The notes beneath the pieces are model-generated. The model did no database searches and was not told the origin of the DNA. It saw only the letters and a program-made list of their open reading frames with translations. Made by a program: the position numbers and the translations under genes. Source: Leptolinea sp. UBA4782 (GTDB taxonomy: Bacteria > Chloroflexota > Anaerolineae > Anaerolineales > Anaerolineaceae). Taken from it: DNA of 7,856 nucleotides. Positions 6,623 through 7,856 of this stretch are shown piece by piece; the first letter of the stretch is position 1; every line of letters starts with the position of its first letter. The stretch covers positions 1 through 7,856 of the forward strand of contig DHHC01000037.1 in the NCBI GenBank assembly GCA_002403095.1. The letters are read 5' to 3'.

Positions 6623-6651
6623 ATTATATCTTCATGCTGGAATGAAGTAAA
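6623..6651 (-). promoter_or_regulatory. Sigma-70 promoter of the ATPase gene
   Basis: On the minus strand TTTACT (6651-6646) and a perfect TATAAT (6628-6623) are 17 bp apart. The start point would be near 6616, giving a leader of about 43 nt. The -35 box overlaps TAAAAT (6648-6653) on the plus strand, a possible -10 for the divergent reductase gene, so the two promoters may compete. Confidence 0.65.
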
Positions 6652-6653
6652 AT
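6648..6653 (+). promoter_or_regulatory. Possible -10 box of the PanE-like gene
   Basis: TAAAAT matches the -10 consensus at five of six positions, but no good -35 hexamer lies 16-18 bp upstream. A start near 6660 would place the hairpin at 6685-6702 in the leader. This is a weak call. Confidence 0.25.
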
Positions 6654-6684
6654 ACGCTTAAAGCCACTGGCTGCCATTCGGACA

Positions 6685-6702
6685 TCCATGGCTGACCATG
6701 GA
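6685..6702 (+). promoter_or_regulatory. Hairpin covering the ribosome binding site of the PanE-like gene
   Basis: TCCATGG (6685-6691) pairs perfectly with CCATGGA (6696-6702) around the loop CTGA. The right arm includes three of the four bases of the GGAG (6700-6703) that serves the ATG at 6710. It also contains the alternative ATG at 6698. When folded it would hide the ribosome binding site, so it could dampen or tune translation. Confidence 0.5.
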
Positions 6703-6703
6703 G
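6700..6703 (+). promoter_or_regulatory. Shine-Dalgarno GGAG deciding the ATG at 6710
   Basis: GGAG is six bases before the ATG at 6710, and the protein then starts directly with the Rossmann strand. The in-frame ATG at 6698 has no such site and overlaps the hairpin. Confidence 0.6.
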
Positions 6704-6709
6704 CGTAAA

Positions 6710-7768
6710 ATGAAGATCCTTGTTTTTGGAGCAGGTGTACTCGGAAGCGTCTATGCAGCCAGGCTGGCAGAAGCCGGTGAGGATGTCACCATCCTGGCGA
6801 GGGGCGAAAGGCTGGCGCAGATCGAACAGCACGGCATCGTGCTGGCGCGCATCCCGGGCAACAAAATAAGCGTTACCCGCGTGAAAACCTGTGCCCAGCT
6901 AAACCCTGAAGATGCCTACGACCTGATCATCGTTCTTGTAAGGCGGAACCAGCTGGAGGAGGTTCTCCCGCACCTGGCAGCCAACCAGAACAGTCCGCAT
7001 ATCCTGTTCATGACCAATAATGTGTCTGGGCCGGATGTACTGACTTCCAGCCTGGGAAAAGAGCGTGTCCTGCTGGGTTTTGCCGGCGCGGGTGGCACCA
7101 GAGGAAAATTCATCGTGCGCTACCGCACCACCAGCTCATGGCTGCAAGCCACAACCATCGGCGAACTGAATGGAAAGAATACTCTGCGCCTGCGGACGAT
7201 AGCGGATATGTTGCGCCGGGCTGGTTTCCCGGTGGCCACCTGCAGCAATATGGATGCCTGGCTAAAAGCGCGTGCAGCGCTTGTCAGCCCGGTTGCCAAC
7301 GCAATTTACCTGGCAAACGGCAGCACCCTGCGCCTCTCGCGCACGCGAGACGGCCTGGTGCTGCTTATCCGGGCAGTCAAAGAGGGGTTCAGGGTTCTGC
7401 GACGCCTGGGGTATCCCCTGATGCCGCTCCGCCTGTGGCTGCTGGCACTGCTGCCGGAACCGCTCCTGGTCTTTCTGCTAAAGTACGGGCTGACTATCCA
7501 TAAAGCTGAACTGCTTCTTGCCGGCCATGCCAACGCCGCCCGTGATGAAATGGGGTTGCTGGCAGAAGAATTCCACCAGCTGTGTCTAACAGCCGCCATT
7601 CCCACCCCGGCGATCGATGAATTGCGCACATACATTGATCCCGCCAGCCCGGTAGTCACAGACAGGTCAGCCACAATTCCGCTTCGCTGGCGCGGTGCTA
7701 TCATTTTGGGGTTAACCACCCTGAGCGGGATAGCAGGACTGGTGCTGCTGCTTCGTAAAAAGCGCTGA
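6710..7768 (+). CDS. Ketopantoate reductase (PanE/ApbA) family protein with C-terminal membrane anchor
   Basis: A 352-residue NAD(P)-dependent dehydrogenase of the PanE/ApbA family. The N-terminal Rossmann fold opens MKILVFGAGVLGS (GxGxxG at G7, G9, G12), and R31 is placed to bind the NADP phosphate. N103/N104 in FMTNN, K186 in MDAWLK and E280 in RDEM fit the Asn98, Lys176 and Glu256 of E. coli PanE. The two Asn residues that follow the lysine in E. coli (180, 184) are not conserved here (Ala, and Ser or Pro), so reduction of ketopantoate is doubtful; I recall this as a known subfamily. A hydrophobic segment at about 329-348 followed by RKKR looks like a membrane anchor facing the cytoplasm, extra to the usual fold. 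ATG 6710 is preferred over ATG 6698 because GGAG lies six bases before it. No pantothenate genes are adjacent. Confidence 0.8.
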   Translation: MKILVFGAGVLGSVYAARLAEAGEDVTILARGERLAQIEQHGIVLARIPGNKISVTRVKTCAQLNPEDAYDLIIVLVRRNQLEEVLPHLAANQNSPHILFMTNNVSGPDVLTSSLGKERVLLGFAGAGGTRGKFIVRYRTTSSWLQATTIGELNGKNTLRLRTIADMLRRAGFPVATCSNMDAWLKARAALVSPVANAIYLANGSTLRLSRTRDGLVLLIRAVKEGFRVLRRLGYPLMPLRLWLLALLPEPLLVFLLKYGLTIHKAELLLAGHANAARDEMGLLAEEFHQLCLTAAIPTPAIDELRTYIDPASPVVTDRSATIPLRWRGAIILGLTTLSGIAGLVLLLRKKR

Positions 7769-7793
7769 GATTCTACTTAATTAAGGGGATGGC

Positions 7794-7822
7794 TTGACGG
7801 ATGCCCCTGATAAGGGTATACT
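7794..7822 (+). promoter_or_regulatory. Strong sigma-70 promoter of the initiator tRNA
   Basis: TTGACG (7794-7799) and TATACT (7817-7822) are exactly 17 bp apart, each matching the consensus at five of six positions. An AT-rich stretch with TTAATTAA (7777-7784) lies just upstream and may act as an UP element. Transcription should start near 7829, about six bases before the tRNA. Confidence 0.85.
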
Positions 7823-7834
7823 ACCAGTCCTTGA

Positions 7835-7856
7835 TGCGGGGTAGAGCAGTGGCAGC
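7835..7856 (+). tRNA. Initiator tRNA-fMet, 5' part only (cut by window end)
   Basis: The sequence gives an acceptor strand TGCGGGG, TA at positions 8-9, a D-stem GAGC, a D-loop with GG, and the start of the returning D-stem (GC). The A at position 11 implies an A11-U24 pair, the bacterial initiator hallmark; elongator tRNAs have the opposite pyrimidine-purine order. The general look also fits known fMet genes. The anticodon lies beyond the window, so the identity is inferred. Base 1 is T rather than the common C; the mismatch with base 72 cannot be checked. Confidence 0.8.

Noticed and set aside
6698..6700. ATG 6698 as start of the PanE-like gene
   Set aside because: It lacks a ribosome binding site and lies in the hairpin arm; the ATG at 6710 has GGAG at good spacing and gives the family-typical start.

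Overview
This 7.9 kb window is ordinary chromosomal DNA of a free-living bacterium. The most likely source is the phylum Chloroflexota (Anaerolineae-like). I base this on the dnaX-ybaB-recR block, a membrane-anchored lamin-tail protein, a large HerA-like ATPase with a coiled-coil tail, and a PanE-like subfamily that I remember from such genomes. This placement is inference; no rRNA is present. I see no insertion sequence, phage gene, CRISPR array or integron.

Layout. Positions 1-346 hold no gene. They contain a strong bidirectional terminator hairpin (17-59), two similar hairpin units in tandem with G-rich loops (about 68-193), a weak terminator-like hairpin (261-289) and an AT-rich stretch. 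A YacP/Rae1-like NYN-domain nuclease lies on the minus strand (347-826, probable GTG start). A short divergent promoter region (about 827-915) separates it from a plus-strand operon: lamin-tail-domain membrane protein (916-1398), dnaX (1409-3067), ybaB (3071-3412) and recR (3419-4027). Gaps in the operon are 3-10 bp. It ends at a 14-bp perfect hairpin (4052-4083), which also serves the convergent HerA-like ATPase gene (4087-6573, minus). A second divergent promoter region (6574-6709) leads to a PanE/ApbA-family reductase (6710-7768). A textbook sigma-70 promoter then drives an initiator tRNA gene that is cut by the window end (7835-7856).

Function. dnaX, ybaB and recR form a replication and recombination-repair unit: clamp-loader subunit, nucleoid-associated protein and RecFOR mediator. 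The lamin-tail protein is co-transcribed by position, but its link to this unit is unknown. The NYN nuclease probably acts in RNA turnover. The HerA-like ATPase and the PanE-like reductase have recognisable folds but no established specific role.

The least explained signal is the hairpin pair at 68-193. The two copies differ in ways that preserve base pairing, which suggests a structured RNA or a REP-like repeat. A second item is a hairpin that buries the ribosome binding site of the PanE-like gene.
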